From: Balanoglossus misakiensis
Lineage: Eukaryota > Hemichordata
Length of the DNA stretch: 64,000 nt
Direction: 5' to 3'
Assembly: GCA_040954595.2 (NCBI GenBank)
Contig: CM082578.2
Location: forward strand, 11,966,001 to 12,030,000
Under the pieces are notes generated by a model. It had not been told where the DNA came from. It was given only the letters and a program-made list of their open reading frames with translations, and did no database searches. How positions within the stretch are numbered: the first letter of the stretch is position 1; each line of letters opens with the position of its first letter. This document shows, piece by piece, positions 43,901 to 57,337 of this stretch. Made by a program: the position numbers and the translations under genes.

Positions 43901-46900
43901 ATGCGCATGTATGCTACAACTGGCACCGCGTGGCTCAATCATTTAAGAGATTACAACTCGGCCAATGTATCAACTTATTACAGGATACCATACGCCAATA
44001 TCTGCAGACATGCGATATTTATCGACCACCAGAAAAAAAACAACCCCAACCGATTAATCAAGTGAATCAGCATTAAAGTAGGAAAGTAAAAGTCAGGGTT
44101 TCTTTGAAATGTGATCTCTTTCGCGAACGTAAAAAAGTCCAAAAAACGAGAGCGCCATATTTTTAGGTTGTGGAATGACAGCAATTTCCTTTGATCCCGA
44201 CCACAGACCAAGTGCCCACACACGCGCCAACATTGTAAATGCCGCGACCTCTCCCAAATGCAAAAAAATTCCCGTAATTCATTTACATGGCTTCATAATA
44301 ACTCTTGCACGATCAATATGGCGAACTCGACGTAACCATCGCTCGAGATGCTAATTTTTGCAGAGACGTGTCGCGACTGACAACATATTTAAAATTGCGC
44401 CTAAAATTGTGAACAAGACGGCAATGTCACCGGGTTTCACTTGTTTGTGTCGTCACACGTGCAAAATTGAACTACACGCAATTTGTCATGCATATTTGTT
44501 TTGTGTGGCAGTTAAATATTTACAAGATAGAGATCTGCGTATACGTGATGAACGGTATCAGTGCGTGTTCCGTGCGCCAAATGCGCCGTGTGCTGTCAAA
44601 AGGTTTTTATCTCACTTAGGTTCTAATCCAAGCGTATACGCGGCGCGTGTCGTATACAGTTATCTTAAAATAAGTGCAATGTTAGTAATGTTGCCCTATT
44701 CGTATTACTTAAAATTATTCACAGCCATGCATGACCGAATGAATAAAACCAGATGTGATGGATCGTTCAACCACCGCGCAAACTTTTTTTTAATTTGCTT
44801 TCAAGCACCGAGTCGTAGATACGACCAATCAGTCGCGTGGGGACACGGGTACTTCGGGATTTCACAGGGAAAAAAGTCCGGGTCTGGTCTTGCCATGCCG
44901 TGACTCGCGCTTCTTCTCATAACCGATTCACTCGCCGACTGTCCAATTAAAGATGACTTCATTACATGCATTGAGGCACAATATGTCAACAGAGAACAGA
45001 AAGTGCGACAGGTCGTTCCGCCGACTCAGCCGCATGGCAATTCGAAAAGTAATACACGGAGTAACTGACTGTGGCTGCAATTTGATCCATCCACCTTTGT
45101 GTTCTGGTTTTGCTCGTGGATACGATAATAATATTTGTGTCCAGGTCGCATTGTTTCTGAGGCAAGACGACATGTTTATCAGAGGAGGCAATACTTTAAG
45201 TCTTCTTTCTGCCGTAGAGGACATATCGGGTTATGGAGGAGAAAATTGGATTTGCTCGGGGTTTTTTTCCTGGTGCCCTATTGAATTTTACTGAAATGCG
45301 TTGATTAGATTGAGGGAAGCCTCGACTATTTTGTTGTTATTGCTCTCCCTGTCTCCCTACCGTTGGCCAAGTCGTGCGATTCGATGCAATTAAACCCGAG
45401 TGGCTCAACCCAATTAGCATGATCCAAGACTAAGCCCTTTTCAATTTCCTTGTCGGTTCATTATATGTACATTTAAGTGCATGCATTGTGGGAATAGGGA
45501 CGACCCTTGCATTCATTTAATACTTCCACCGTGAACGTGTCCCCAGCTTTTGTTATCGCGCAAGGCGATCACCCGGAATCGAAGTTGAAATCGCCGAACC
45601 TTTAGGTCTAAAGAGGTTTTGTCGCCTTCTCCTCAGATGAGACTGTTGTTATCAAAAAATGTCAAAACCCCTTTCTCTTCAAGCGGCTTACATTAATCGA
45701 GTTATCATTGTATGCTAGTGTTTACACAGGGGCGTCGTTTTCACAGATAACTGACTGACTACAGACTGTAGGCCTATACCCGGAACGTTTGCGTCTAAGA
45801 CAATTTCATTTGTCCATAACCTCAGATATAAACTTCTGCTTCTGATGCGTACTCTCTTGGAGCAACATCCATTGCTAGGTAACAACGCATAAATGTCATC
45901 ACATCCCATCAGAAATTCGTAGCATCGCAGTGTGGTTTCTCCGTAAAGTACTTCGTATATTTTTTCCACTTTAGAAGTATCTCTCCCTCCAAAGTGGTAT
46001 ACGTGACACGGCGCATCGGATAAAAGAATACCCCCAGGTAAAAACAAAACGCCAATCGATGATATTTCACTTGAAAACCCAATGATAAAATCTGTCGGCG
46101 GAATTCACTGTTTTTATAACTCCCCAAGAGTCAGACGCAGTCATAAAGAAGACCCCCCTGGAGACTGGCTAAATTATTTTTCTCGTCGCAAATTGACGCT
46201 CTATTACTATGAAAAAACCCTCGTCAGACCTCGAGCAAGACGGCAACACTTTCCTTGAACTTCGCTGCGCAAGAGACGCAATACGCGTAGGCTCCACCCT
46301 CGCCACGCCTTCAATCAATAAATTGTACCCACCAATTTCAGAGTAGGCATGGGAATTGTGGGTAACTCATCATGCCCGTTGGTATTGGTACCAAGTGCAT
46401 TGCGCCCGCTAATGACTCCGTTATCAGGATTTGATTTTCTAAGAAAACTCTGACTTCTTCTTTTCCCCAGCGAAATAACCCCCGAAAAATTGGTAACTTG
46501 TCTTCCGTGGTTCGTCGCTCTGTTATATCCCATTCCATTAGGCAATATTACTGCCTGCTGTTCTGTTTTTAAGCGAACTTAAAATTGAATGATTTTTTTT
46601 CCAAAACTAAAATACCGAACGCTTACATTTTAATGTCGGTATATTGACTGGCAGCATTTTTATTGCATGAGTTGTTCGAGTCCCAGGGAAGATAATAGTT
46701 GAGTTTTCTAAGTGAGGTTAATGAGGTAGAACATGTTCAATTTCATAGATACTTTTGTGTCCAATAACAAATTATTAAAAGGCATCGATATGAGTGACTT
46801 TGTTTTGGTAAGGAAGTGTTCCTAAGTACAACGTCGCCGTTTTTAGTTGACGTCAGCGCTATCTACAATACATGTTTCTTTTTGTGTCGGTAAGTGTGTG

Positions 46901-48333
46901 CGGTTTTCTTTTTTCAGTTCGGCACTTGAAGTCGCCTCACTTTCTCCTTGAGCGCAGAAGAAAATCGAGCATCTCTTGAGGTTGCAAACTGTCAATATCT
47001 CGTAATCATTGATCCGAGCCTCGGCAACGTCCAACACTTAACACTCGCAACTCCCCACAAATCCTCGTCGCGCGGCCGGGACACGCGGGGTCAGGTTGTC
47101 ATGGCAGCGGCGACTCGGGAGAAAATCTTCTTATTTCCAAACGTTAAAAGTAGCAAGCCGCGATCGCCAGGCGGATTAATTCTATCATAACCCCCACAAG
47201 TTGCATGAGGAGGCTTCAGTTTAGGAAGGCTCGGATTTAAATAGCTACGTCAGTCACTCGCCATTTTCCTTCCAGAAATTGCATTGCGGCTGATTAAATC
47301 AAGTCTTCAACACCGTCTTCTTTGTTCGTCTACCGATAATAATGGCGGATGAAAAAAGAAAAGGGCGGGATGACTGCCAAGCAGATCGTTTAAAATATTT
47401 CAATAAAACGCAATGATATTGAATTATTACCGCAATATCTACTGCCCTGAGCTTAATACGTCGAAATTTGCATACATTACCTCATCAATTACCAGATATA
47501 TTACATCATTTTTTGCCGTAATTGGTGAAAATGTCACGCAAAGGGGGGTGCCATCAAGCTAGTTACGCGGCCATTATCGGAAATTAATATGGGCATGTGC
47601 GCACGTTCAGTAACACACCGCGGCCAAGAAAAATATGTCGTCTGTTGACGGCGCACGAAACTGTGAACACGGTCAGGGGGAGCAGATCCAATCTTGTCAT
47701 AATTGACGGATTTTTAGAGTTGAATTCTGTTGTCGGTTATAAATAATCACTTGTCGCTTAAAGCTCCATAAGCCAGATCATTAATTTTCTGCGAGGGTGA
47801 AATGCATGCAAAGACGGCAGGTAAAAAACGAAGCAATACGATTAGATATTATTCTGCATTACTTAGCCAAAGATTAAGTCTTGCGGATAATTCCGTGGGT
47901 AACAGCTGCGATGAGACGGCGCTTAATTCTGTTGCCAATGAATAAAAGTATTAAAATTCTTTGTGATGCGCAGAAATAGAGTTCGTGTAATCAAAGAACT
48001 TTGGCAGAATTAGGAGCAGCAATGGAAGCCGGGAATTAATTGTGAAGTCAGTCGCCCGTTCAATTTGATATAATTTATTGTCGATACAATGACTTGGTGA
48101 TAGTGGTAGAGGGAGCTCGCCGGGCAATTCCGCAGCGAAGACACTGGGCATTACCGACGCGCAGTAGTCCCCTTTGTTGGTAAATGTAATCCGCATAGTC
48201 CTTTTGATTGGACCAGCGTTGCGCGACGTCACTGAAATGTTCGTAATGCGTTCAACTACTCCTTTGCAGCCGCCAGCCTAGAGGAGAAAAAAGAAGGATA
48301 TACCATTGCAGTCACGGCCACCACCGCGGAGAC

Positions 48334-51300
48334 ATGTCATCCACAACGATGTTGGTGCTAGGAACCATCTTAGTTATGTTTGTCTTCAGTGCCGTTTCCA
48401 CCGGGAACAAGAGGTAAGTCAGCTATAATCAGCGCTGCGTCTGACACGACACTGGCGGGGGAAAAAAATCGCCTCGCCGCGCAGCATTGATATTAGACAG
48501 CCGTATTCGAACAAACGTCACGTATGAGATAGTGACGGGAGCGTCGAATTCCGATGCTATATTGTTTTTTTTTTCAATCTACGCAGAAGTACTTAAATGC
48601 ATTCATTGCTTTACTTTCGCGGGTCGGCGTTTCAAAAAATGATACAATGATCAGGGCAACGCGCGCGATTTGTATTAATGTCTGATGACGCGTTCGCTGC
48701 TATGAGATCAGAACAGGATGGTTTCGGTATTTGTTTTCATAACGACAACACTTTGCAGCTCTGTTTATGCTGACGTAAGCAGGGCACGCACGCGCCACAT
48801 TTGTGAATATTTCATAAAGATTAAACCAACGGATTGGTGCCGTTCAACGATTTATACAAATGAAATTAGGAGATATAACGAAGACTTTCTCGAGTGTCCC
48901 ACGGCACTCTTTAGAGGTGCGCCGCTTCGGGGATTACACATTAATCTAATGAATAGACGTTCGCGCGCAAAAAAAAAAAACGCTTTTCAACGGATCCGGG
49001 CGACAAATGATGCACGGATTCGAACCGCGGGGCAATTAAAATTACCGATCGACAAAATGTACATACAATCCTGACGAGCAGCAGCGGCTAAGATTGTACT
49101 CGGGTTTAGCGAGAGCGGAATTGACGAGACGCCCACCACAATAAACACTATAGTTTCGATGATAAAGTCGATGGAAGATTGAAAGGGCTTGAAAACGTAC
49201 AGGTATTTTGGGGGGTTGATAGCAGAGATGTTATCTAGAGCACTGGTCAATCAAAGAGGTGCTTTCAATCACATGTAATTGGAAACAGATGCAATCTTTC
49301 CTTGACTATGGTTGGGCTGTGCTCTGGATGGCGCTTGAAAGGTACAGCCATTTAAATCAATATTCCCATGCACTGGGGAAAAATAGGGAAGAAGCCCTGT
49401 GCATTCGATATAAATGTGGCGGTATATGGATTATCCTTTCAGCGGGCTTTGCCAATAGCGATAATGCCCTCGTGACAGCTGTACCGGGGTCCAGCGGGAC
49501 CTCTGTGTGGTTGTTGTCATTAGCAATATGCACAGTACTTATCTCGACTATTTCCACCCAATTTTTCCAATCTCTCATCCTCTCTGCAAAGTACACAGTT
49601 TTTTATCGGCTGTACTATCAACGGTTTTGTCGAAGTTACACGCGTGCGTGCAGTGCTCTCACTTTCGAGGTCTGTTAACGTTGCCATCGCGATGGCCGCG
49701 GCATGTTGGGGAAGGAGAAAGCGCGCCGAGTTCGAACGCATCCAGAATGACCACCGCCGAAAATACAAGTTTCGCCGCAAAAGACCCAATTTGTCTGTTT
49801 AATTCAAATATAGAGTCTCCAAATTTCCAAAATAAATCATTTTTAAAAGGGACTGACACGCGTGTTTACATTGACAATAAGGGCTGCACGTCTCAATGCA
49901 CAGAGTGTAGATAACATATTGCGGGCAAATCACTAAAGAGAGAAGCAAATAGTTTTATATTTACTACCTACTGAGAGATGATTACAGCTGCTGGCTGACT
50001 CTGGGAATTATTCCTCCAAAAGAGAATTTACAAAGACACAGGCCATTCCATTTGATAGGGCACAAACCAGCAGCCATAATTACACCCTTGAATCAGTCAC
50101 TTGTGCATTTCAACGCAAACCCTTCGCTTTTTTATTTCTTTGTGAATTGAAAGTGCCACGAGCAGAAGTCAAGGACGTGTGTGATGGTGAAGTATCAAAG
50201 GCGTGTGAGTCCAAGTGTAGGCAGTGCAGTGATCCACACACAATTATATCAAAAGCTTCCTGAGAGCGTAAATCGCGAAAATAGTGTCTCGGTATTTACG
50301 TTCGACCAGGGAGCTACGCCTGTCTGCTCGGATACCTGCGACACGTTCCGTCTTTCAATTGGGGTCGACATTAACATGGCGTCGATGGACGCCTTTGAAT
50401 GGTTTGGTTATTTTCTAAATTTCCCGGTTGTCTCTCTTGCTGCTGTTAAACGACAGAAAAGTGAGTGATTTTAAACAGGATTGTTCAGCTCCATCAGAAC
50501 CGTCCAATTAAGCGCTCCTGCCCTTTATAGATGTCGACAGCCAGCTTCCTGATCGCAGGTAGACAGTGTCTGTCGGGGTATAACAGCCTCATAGTTTGAT
50601 GCGACCGCACCGCACCGCCATGGCAGTCTACTTAACTCATCCAAACAATCTTTATTAAATGTCGCCCCTAGCGAGACGAACCTCGGGTTATATCGGACTC
50701 AGCGATGCTTAATCCTGCACTGTGTGTCGAGAAATAGATCGGTCATATTAAGATAATGGCTTCCACTTATTTTGTTCCCAACATACAATCAATCGGTCTG
50801 TCCGTCCGTGTTTAGTCTTGCATTGGGAGAAATTTAGAAGCATAGATAGCGCGGCGAGGGAGAATTTTTGTTCAGATTTAAAAAACAAAAAACGTGTCCG
50901 TAAATTTTGTGATACGGAATTGGAGTCCCTTATATTTCGTTTCTGCGGCTGTCATCAATCACAATACATGTGTATTTATTTTTATCTGTTCAGGGGAGTT
51001 AAAATAAGTACAAATTGTGGATACTTGGTTAGTGAGAATAAAGGTTAAATTTGAGATGTTTATTTGTCGATATGACCGCGATTGTTATTAGGTTAAGACG
51101 AGGCTCCACCTTCTACTAATGATACGCTTCGGAAATACGCTGTTGTCGTTTGTGTATACCAGTACAGTGATGCCATGATTTCTCGCTGGGTGGACTTTTT
51201 GAATTCGTGACTGCGTGAGAATGCCGAGAATAGTAACGTTAACTCGTTTAATACGGCTACATGTAAGAGCAGAAACATCTGTACGACGAAGCACAAACGC

Positions 51301-54293
51301 GCATCCCTTCTCAACCACAAAAAAGAATGACTCTGCGAAGGTTTTGCGCGGAACCTGCAGACATGGGTAATGAATTAACTTGGTTTTCTGACCACGTTCG
51401 GAAGAACAAAACAAAAAAATAAAACTATAAAAAAAATGGCGCCAGTAATGCAAGCGTGTACAATCACCAAACTCGTGTTCTGACATTATCTTCGCCTTCG
51501 CTCTCAAAATACGTTGTTTCATTAGATATGCATTAAAATGTCAAATTGTCGTTTGGATTACAGCGGCTGCAATATTGCCAAGTTATTTTAATACCACACA
51601 ACCATGGTGATTTGTTGCGTACCGTACTGTCATATTCTTCCCTTGCATGCTCATGAATAAGAAAAGCTACTGCTGCCTCCCGAGGCAACCCAGACTCTTT
51701 CAGTCATTTTCTGCTTTCAGGTATAAGGAGACCCTGAATGCGGTTATAAATGACAAAGACTACGATTCAGAACTCAGACCCGAAGCTGGAGGTAAGTGTC
51801 GCCACTTTTGAAACGTCAATACCACGTGTGTGGGTGTATTTCACATATTTTCCACTGTTCTATTTTCAAACCGCGGTGTTATTATTTTTCGTGGGGTGGT
51901 TGCATCCATCTCAGCATCTGTTGTAACACCTGTACAATAAAAAAGTGGTGAAAATCTGAGTGTGTTCAAAAATATCTCGGGGTGCACTTAGCGAAACCCC
52001 ACCAAGGTACACAGTATCCTGCCAATCAGCAACGATAAACACTCCCTTTCTCTCTTCACTATATAGTCTAACCCACTACATGAAAGTTTATCGTTTTACG
52101 AAGCCCTGCCCGTGGCGGTACCATAGTGACATTTGTAAAATAAGGCGGATTTGCCAAGTGCTGGCATATCCGAGTCGACCATGACAAATCGTTAATTAAA
52201 GGAAATAAGAGGGACACTGGATAATTTGCGAAAGTAAAATAATGCAAAAAGAAGCTTTGACCTCTGACCCCATCTACCGCCTTTCTTAAAGGGACTATTT
52301 GTAAATTTTGGCTATTTTTTTCCGGTATTTTTGTTTTATGTATCAACTATACATGTTCTTGTTATTCCCCTGTATAATCCATGCCCTGTTTTCCGTGTAT
52401 GTTTACCGGCAATTATTATTATTGTTGACAAATGCCTTCAATTAGTGTCCGGATTAAACAACAATTTTTTTAAACAATAACAGTCGGTGTCGATTGTGCA
52501 CATGCTCCATTGAGAAGATTTGCACTACGCACTCTGTAACCCTGGGAACCAAACAAGAAACCATGATTGATGCACAGAATGAAAATACTGAGACCAAAAT
52601 AGCCAGAAGTTACAGATAGCGAACCTGTAAATTGAAACATTATAGGGCGTGTCCTACCTACGCCGCCGGTACATTAGATTTGATTGTTTTCACAAGAAAC
52701 TATTGCCAACTCCAATGCACCCCGAGTGAAAGTTAACATTGACGCCTGATGATTTTAAAGACGGCATGACTTTTTTTGTGCTCTATTGTAGGTCCGCCTG
52801 TCAACATTTCAGTATTTGTCTATTTTACCAGTATACACTCATTGTCAGAGGTTTCCATGGTAAGTATAGTCTTCAGAAACTTGATATCTGTGTTACTGCA
52901 AAGGCAATGACAGTTTCCCCTCATTTCGCTAATGGACAACTTCACCGTTGTGTCAATGATCGATCCGTATTTTGTTGACCTTGTTACGACGGGCGACGTT
53001 TATAGTGTGTCGTGACTCTCCTCTGATTTTATGCGTTGATGGTCGAAGTTCTTGAGTTCGGATAATGTGCCGACAATCAAATTATCTTACAGCCCTTGGC
53101 ATCACCTCTATTCACGTTACATTATACCTTCCTACCTACTTATCTACATAGATACATACATAGATACCTACATACATACCTACATACATGTACATACATA
53201 CATGTACATTTTGTGTGCTGGATTTTTTAAGACAGTGAGCCATCATTGGTTGTGTGCAATCGATCGATAGAGTAACGCTTTATAAAAAACAGTGGGCGTG
53301 CTCTAAAGAGAGAGAAAAAACTAAAGATATCACGGAGTCGCGCACTTCAAATGTACATTTCACTGAGTATTAATCTGGCATCAAATCAGAACCCGCAACT
53401 TCGTGAAAGAAATGCAAATATAGAGTTGATTACTTGATGCCACCCACCCTCACGCTAAATCGACAAATACAATCAACTTTACGCAGAGGAAACATTGACG
53501 AAAACAGACATGGACACAATGTACAGGGGAAATAAGATTGCGGTTGGCTATATATAACTACAAAACAGAACACATTACAATCGAAGTAAATTAAAAGTCC
53601 CCACGGTCAAACCATTTGAATGCATCACAAAACTTCATTAACATGTGATTTCTTGCGCAGTGTTCAAAAACCGGGTTTAGGCAGCAGATGTCAGGAGTTA
53701 ATTATATTTATTTCACCATCGAATTGAAATCGCACCAAAAGGCCCGCCTGTATGAATAACATAGGTATTACAATACTAATCTTACGTGGCTATTTCGGGC
53801 GTTAAAATTAATATGTTTTTGGACGCTATTGTGATAAATCCATAGACCCTACCTGGCTACTGTCTAAAGATAAACAAACACGCAGTTCTTACTGTACATT
53901 GTATGTAGGTTCTGTAATTGTAGTCGCTAATAGTTAAAATACACACTTCCAACAATTCCGTAAAATACACGTACGGTGTATGTTTAAGGCGTTCAGAAAC
54001 TATTACAGCTGTTATTCCTTCGCCTGTATTTTTGTTGTTGATTTCTCTCTCTCTCATCATTCTGCACAGGACTATGGTGCTACCTTGTTTCTTTCCTTGC
54101 AATGGGACGACCCTCGATTCGCCTTTAACGGCACGGAGGATATCGACCTGCGCTCAGGATCTAAGCTGGTGGACCAGATCTGGACCCCAGACTTGTACTT
54201 CGTCAACGTCAAAGAGGGCAAGTTGCACGAGATCACAATGAGCAATAAACACATGCGCATAATGCCGGGCGGGAGAATCCTGTACGACATGAG
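48334..54293 (+). CDS. Glycine-receptor-like anionic Cys-loop receptor subunit, first four exons (3' incomplete)
   Basis: Exons: 48334-48413 (ATG, signal peptide MSSTTMLVLGTILVMFVFSA), 51721-51791, 52792-52859 (68 bases), 54070-54293 (224 bases). Phases 2, 1, 0, 2 join into 147 residues of the extracellular domain. Family marks: YDSELRP, GPPVNISVFVYFTS, LSEVSMDY, LQWDDPRFAF, IWTPDLYFVN (loop A WxPD) and HEITMSNKHMRI, which is closest to vertebrate glycine receptors (HEITTDNK). Exon sizes of 68 and 224 bases match my recollection of GLRA genes. These pentameric channels gate chloride at synapses. The cysteine loop, channel helices and C-terminus lie in exons beyond the window. In the FLxxQW segment the usual agonist-contacting arginine (FLRQQW in GLRA) is serine (FLSLQW), so the ligand may differ. 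A related invertebrate chloride-channel class is possible. Confidence 0.82.
48414..51720 (+). other. Receptor intron 1
   Basis: 3.3 kb between consensus GTAAGT and TTTCAG sites. No exon or repeat of note; an 11-base A run at about 48970-48980. Confidence 0.5.
51792..54069 (+). other. Receptor introns 2 and 3
   Basis: Intron 2 is 51792-52791; intron 3 is 52860-54069. Both have GTAAGT donors. Apart from the 68-base exon between them and the tetranucleotide repeat at 53131-53210, nothing else is supported. Confidence 0.5.
53131..53210. repeat. TACA/TACC tetranucleotide repeat
   Basis: About 80 bases of ACAT, CTAC and GATA-type units with ACATGTACAT palindromes in receptor intron 3. Confidence 0.7.
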
Positions 54294-57200
54294 GTAGGTT
54301 GTTTTTTCATAATATATTTATTTCACGCACGATTTACCTAATGGAGCGCGACACCATAGAGAGATAGTGGATGTATAGGCGCGTGATATCATCTTATCAT
54401 GCGCGCATAGAAACAAACCACTACCATAACGTCTGCTGCACACAATATCCCCGCCATCTTGCTCTCAGCGTAGATTTTAATAGGGTCATACGCGATCAAT
54501 AATACTGAATTGGCGAACGGAGGGAGGTTGGGTCGATAACATCTCGGCTATCGTTTTTAGTCCTATATCAACAATCCCGTTAACCGGTCGCCATAAAAAT
54601 GGTCATGGAGTGATTTAGCATAAGAAGTATCATAATAATAGTCAAACGTCGAATTAATCCAGAGTTATATTAGATCATACGTTAATGAAGATACTGTATG
54701 TGCAAGAGATATATGAATTTTCTAGTGTTAATTTCAGACAGATTGTTTTCACTTTTAAATGCGCAGCGGCACTCACCACGTGTTTCAATGATCGCCACTT
54801 AACGACGAGAGCAACTTTTCCCTAAATACACCATACCCTGATTTTTACAAACGTCCTTCGTGTCATCATGGTCACACTCGGAGCATCCATCTATTGCTTT
54901 TTGACGTCTAGACACCGTTCTGTCTTCTCTAGCTTTCATTTCCTGTTGTTGAGATTGTTGTCTGTTGCAAGGACGCCACTGTAAACACGTGATTATTGGT
55001 CCGACGCGACCAATCACGCCTTGAGTCGAGTGAAGACAAAATTAAGCGCCGGAGTAATGCGTCACTGGGGGGAAAATGCTTTGATTGTAAAAATTCCTTA
55101 AGACGAAGATTAACGCGAACACACGGCCTGACCTTAACGGTGAATTTTTAGATTTTTGTGTGAATATGATCAGGTGGCGCTTATGCACAAGTCACTTCTG
55201 AGTTGAGCTGTAATTTCCCAGCACAGCTGCCACGTTCGGATAATCTAAGTGAGAATAAATCTATGGGCAACTGAGAATATTACCACCGTAAAAGCACAAT
55301 TACTCACGAGGCGCGCGATCAGTCAATCAGGAAACCCACATTTTTTTCCAGCGTTCCTTGAACGCGCTGACACGCTGTGTCATCACTTTTAATTCAAGCC
55401 CCTTAATACATTGAGGACATGACAACATTCCGAACAAAACGCACCCTGTCAGCGTTTTCTAATTTGCTGCCGTCCATTGTAGCAGTCAAATCGGATAATT
55501 CGAATTCCAAAAGGAGAAAGTTCCCAGGTTCTGTCATTCTTGAATATATATTTTTTTTGTAATTCCGTCCGAGTTAAAAGGAGTCGCCTTTGGGGGAAAA
55601 TTGACGTAAGTGTACAGGTCCCTCTTCTCGGCACCCAAATGCGCATTTCATGAAGGGTCCAATTTTCAATTTTCATCAGACTGCACAATCGTAAGGTGTG
55701 TGCCGCGTGCTTGAAAATGTTTCTGCGTCCGTGGGCAGACGGAAGGACTCGGTTAGCGATAATCACGAATATTGTCCATGGCGTTGTTCAACACGCAATG
55801 TACGCACACAGAGATGAAACCTACGAATTAGGCGACGGCCGTTAAATTGAGTGATTTAGTAAACAGTCACCTTATCAAAACAATTTATCTATTAGAGGAG
55901 TCATGATCGAAACGAGCGACTTGACTCTTTTTGCAAAGCGTGACAACGAATTGCATTTATCTTGAGATGAAACACATTGTTCATTTCCCAGAGCTCGCGT
56001 TAACGAAACCGATTTGTGCGCTTCGTTCGCGTTGTAGTTAGACGAAGCTTTACAACTCCCAATCACAATCACGTCAAACGATGTATAATTGTGAACACGA
56101 TACGTCCAGGCAGTTTGCCTATTAATGCCCCGTGTACGTTTCTCAAGTGCCAGCGTGTCAATTTCATATACTCAATGTCACGGACAATGTCATAGTTAAT
56201 GCTGTTTTGATTAGCTGCATCCGTTGCACGTGTCGATATAATGATAGTTTTATATATAAACGGGGAGAACTGTGAGTTGCGAGGCTTCAAACGTCTTCGC
56301 TAAAGGGACCGAGCCCGCCATCTTTTGGCAAGCTGTTTTGTTCTGGTCGCATGTTTCCCCCTGGTTTCGATTCTCGCCGTGTTTCAATAGACTGATCCAT
56401 GTATAATTCGGTGACATATTTGACGGTGCGTACCAGAAATTATGTCATTGAAACATCGGCGAGTCTCAAGGGAGTAGTAGACTCCTGATATTACCAATGA
56501 ATCTCTACAACTGATTTTAATCAGGTTGCAAGTAAGTGAACTTAGGATACGTGGAAAAATATTCACCTTTAATAAAGCTTTTAAAAAACATCGATCAGAC
56601 CGGACCAGGCAGGTAATAGGCTTTCATGCTACGAAAGAGATGTAGAAAGATTACTTCTGTACCAGATGTTTACTAATCTATATTATACTCATTCTCCCGC
56701 ATAAAAACATTGCCGGGAACTCTATTCACTCGGGCCTTGTATCTGAAAAATCGTTACAATAAGTCCAATAACGCCTGCATTGAGGCACTGTTCTGGTATT
56801 AATGGAATAATGGGAATTGCAAGATCGCACATCAATGAGCATTGTAATGGTAATACTAACACTCCTTTTGGTAGAAATGGATTTGGAAGAATAAAAATAA
56901 CATGAGACTTCACACACAAAAAAAGATGACGTTTTTATTGAAACAAAGTCTATAGAGGAACATTTGAATCGCAGATTTTGTTTTCGCATTTATAGGATTG
57001 GCCATGTCCATAGTACACACAGACCTACTTTTATCCGAGGCGTTCTCTGTCGACGCACCTGTGGGTTGTCTTTATCGACAGACAGCTCATGCAAATACTC
57101 GAACAACTAGCAGAGAATTACAGTCATTGTGTTCTCTCTGTAGTTCTGCCACGTTCAAAAATGAGACATAATCAACTGTGGAAGCGGGCAGGGTTGCTTC

Positions 57201-57321
57201 AATCCGATTTACCCAGCCCTCCACTGATTAGCTCGGCCAACCTTTACTATAACAACTTCGCCTACTAAATATATTTGGTTGCCACCTCTGACATGGAATC
57301 TATAGAACGCGGAGTGGAAAT

Positions 57322-57337
57322 CCCCCCCCCCCCCCCC
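57322..57337. repeat. Poly-C run
   Basis: Sixteen consecutive C residues in receptor intron 4. Confidence 0.8.

Larger units (their letters stand above)
36376..48333. other. 12-kb divergent intergenic region between cadherin and receptor genes
   Basis: No gene I can support on either strand. It must hold both promoters, but no TATA box or start element stands out at either end. Contains simple repeats at 38796-38851, 40161-40180 and 40769-40911 (listed) and an exact octamer ATTTGCAT near 47466. Open frames of up to 181 codons occur (44358-44903) but have no recognisable motif or splice context. Confidence 0.5.

Noticed and set aside
44358-44903. 181-codon open frame on the plus strand
   Set aside because: Long for chance but not exceptional in 64 kb over six frames; composition is mixed, no domain, signal peptide or splice context, and no neighbour of similar type.
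49017-49027. tRNA B-box-like GGTTCGAATCC on the minus strand
   Set aside because: A five-pair T-arm can be drawn, but there is no matching A-box or acceptor stem at the right distance, so no tRNA or tRNA-derived SINE is claimed.
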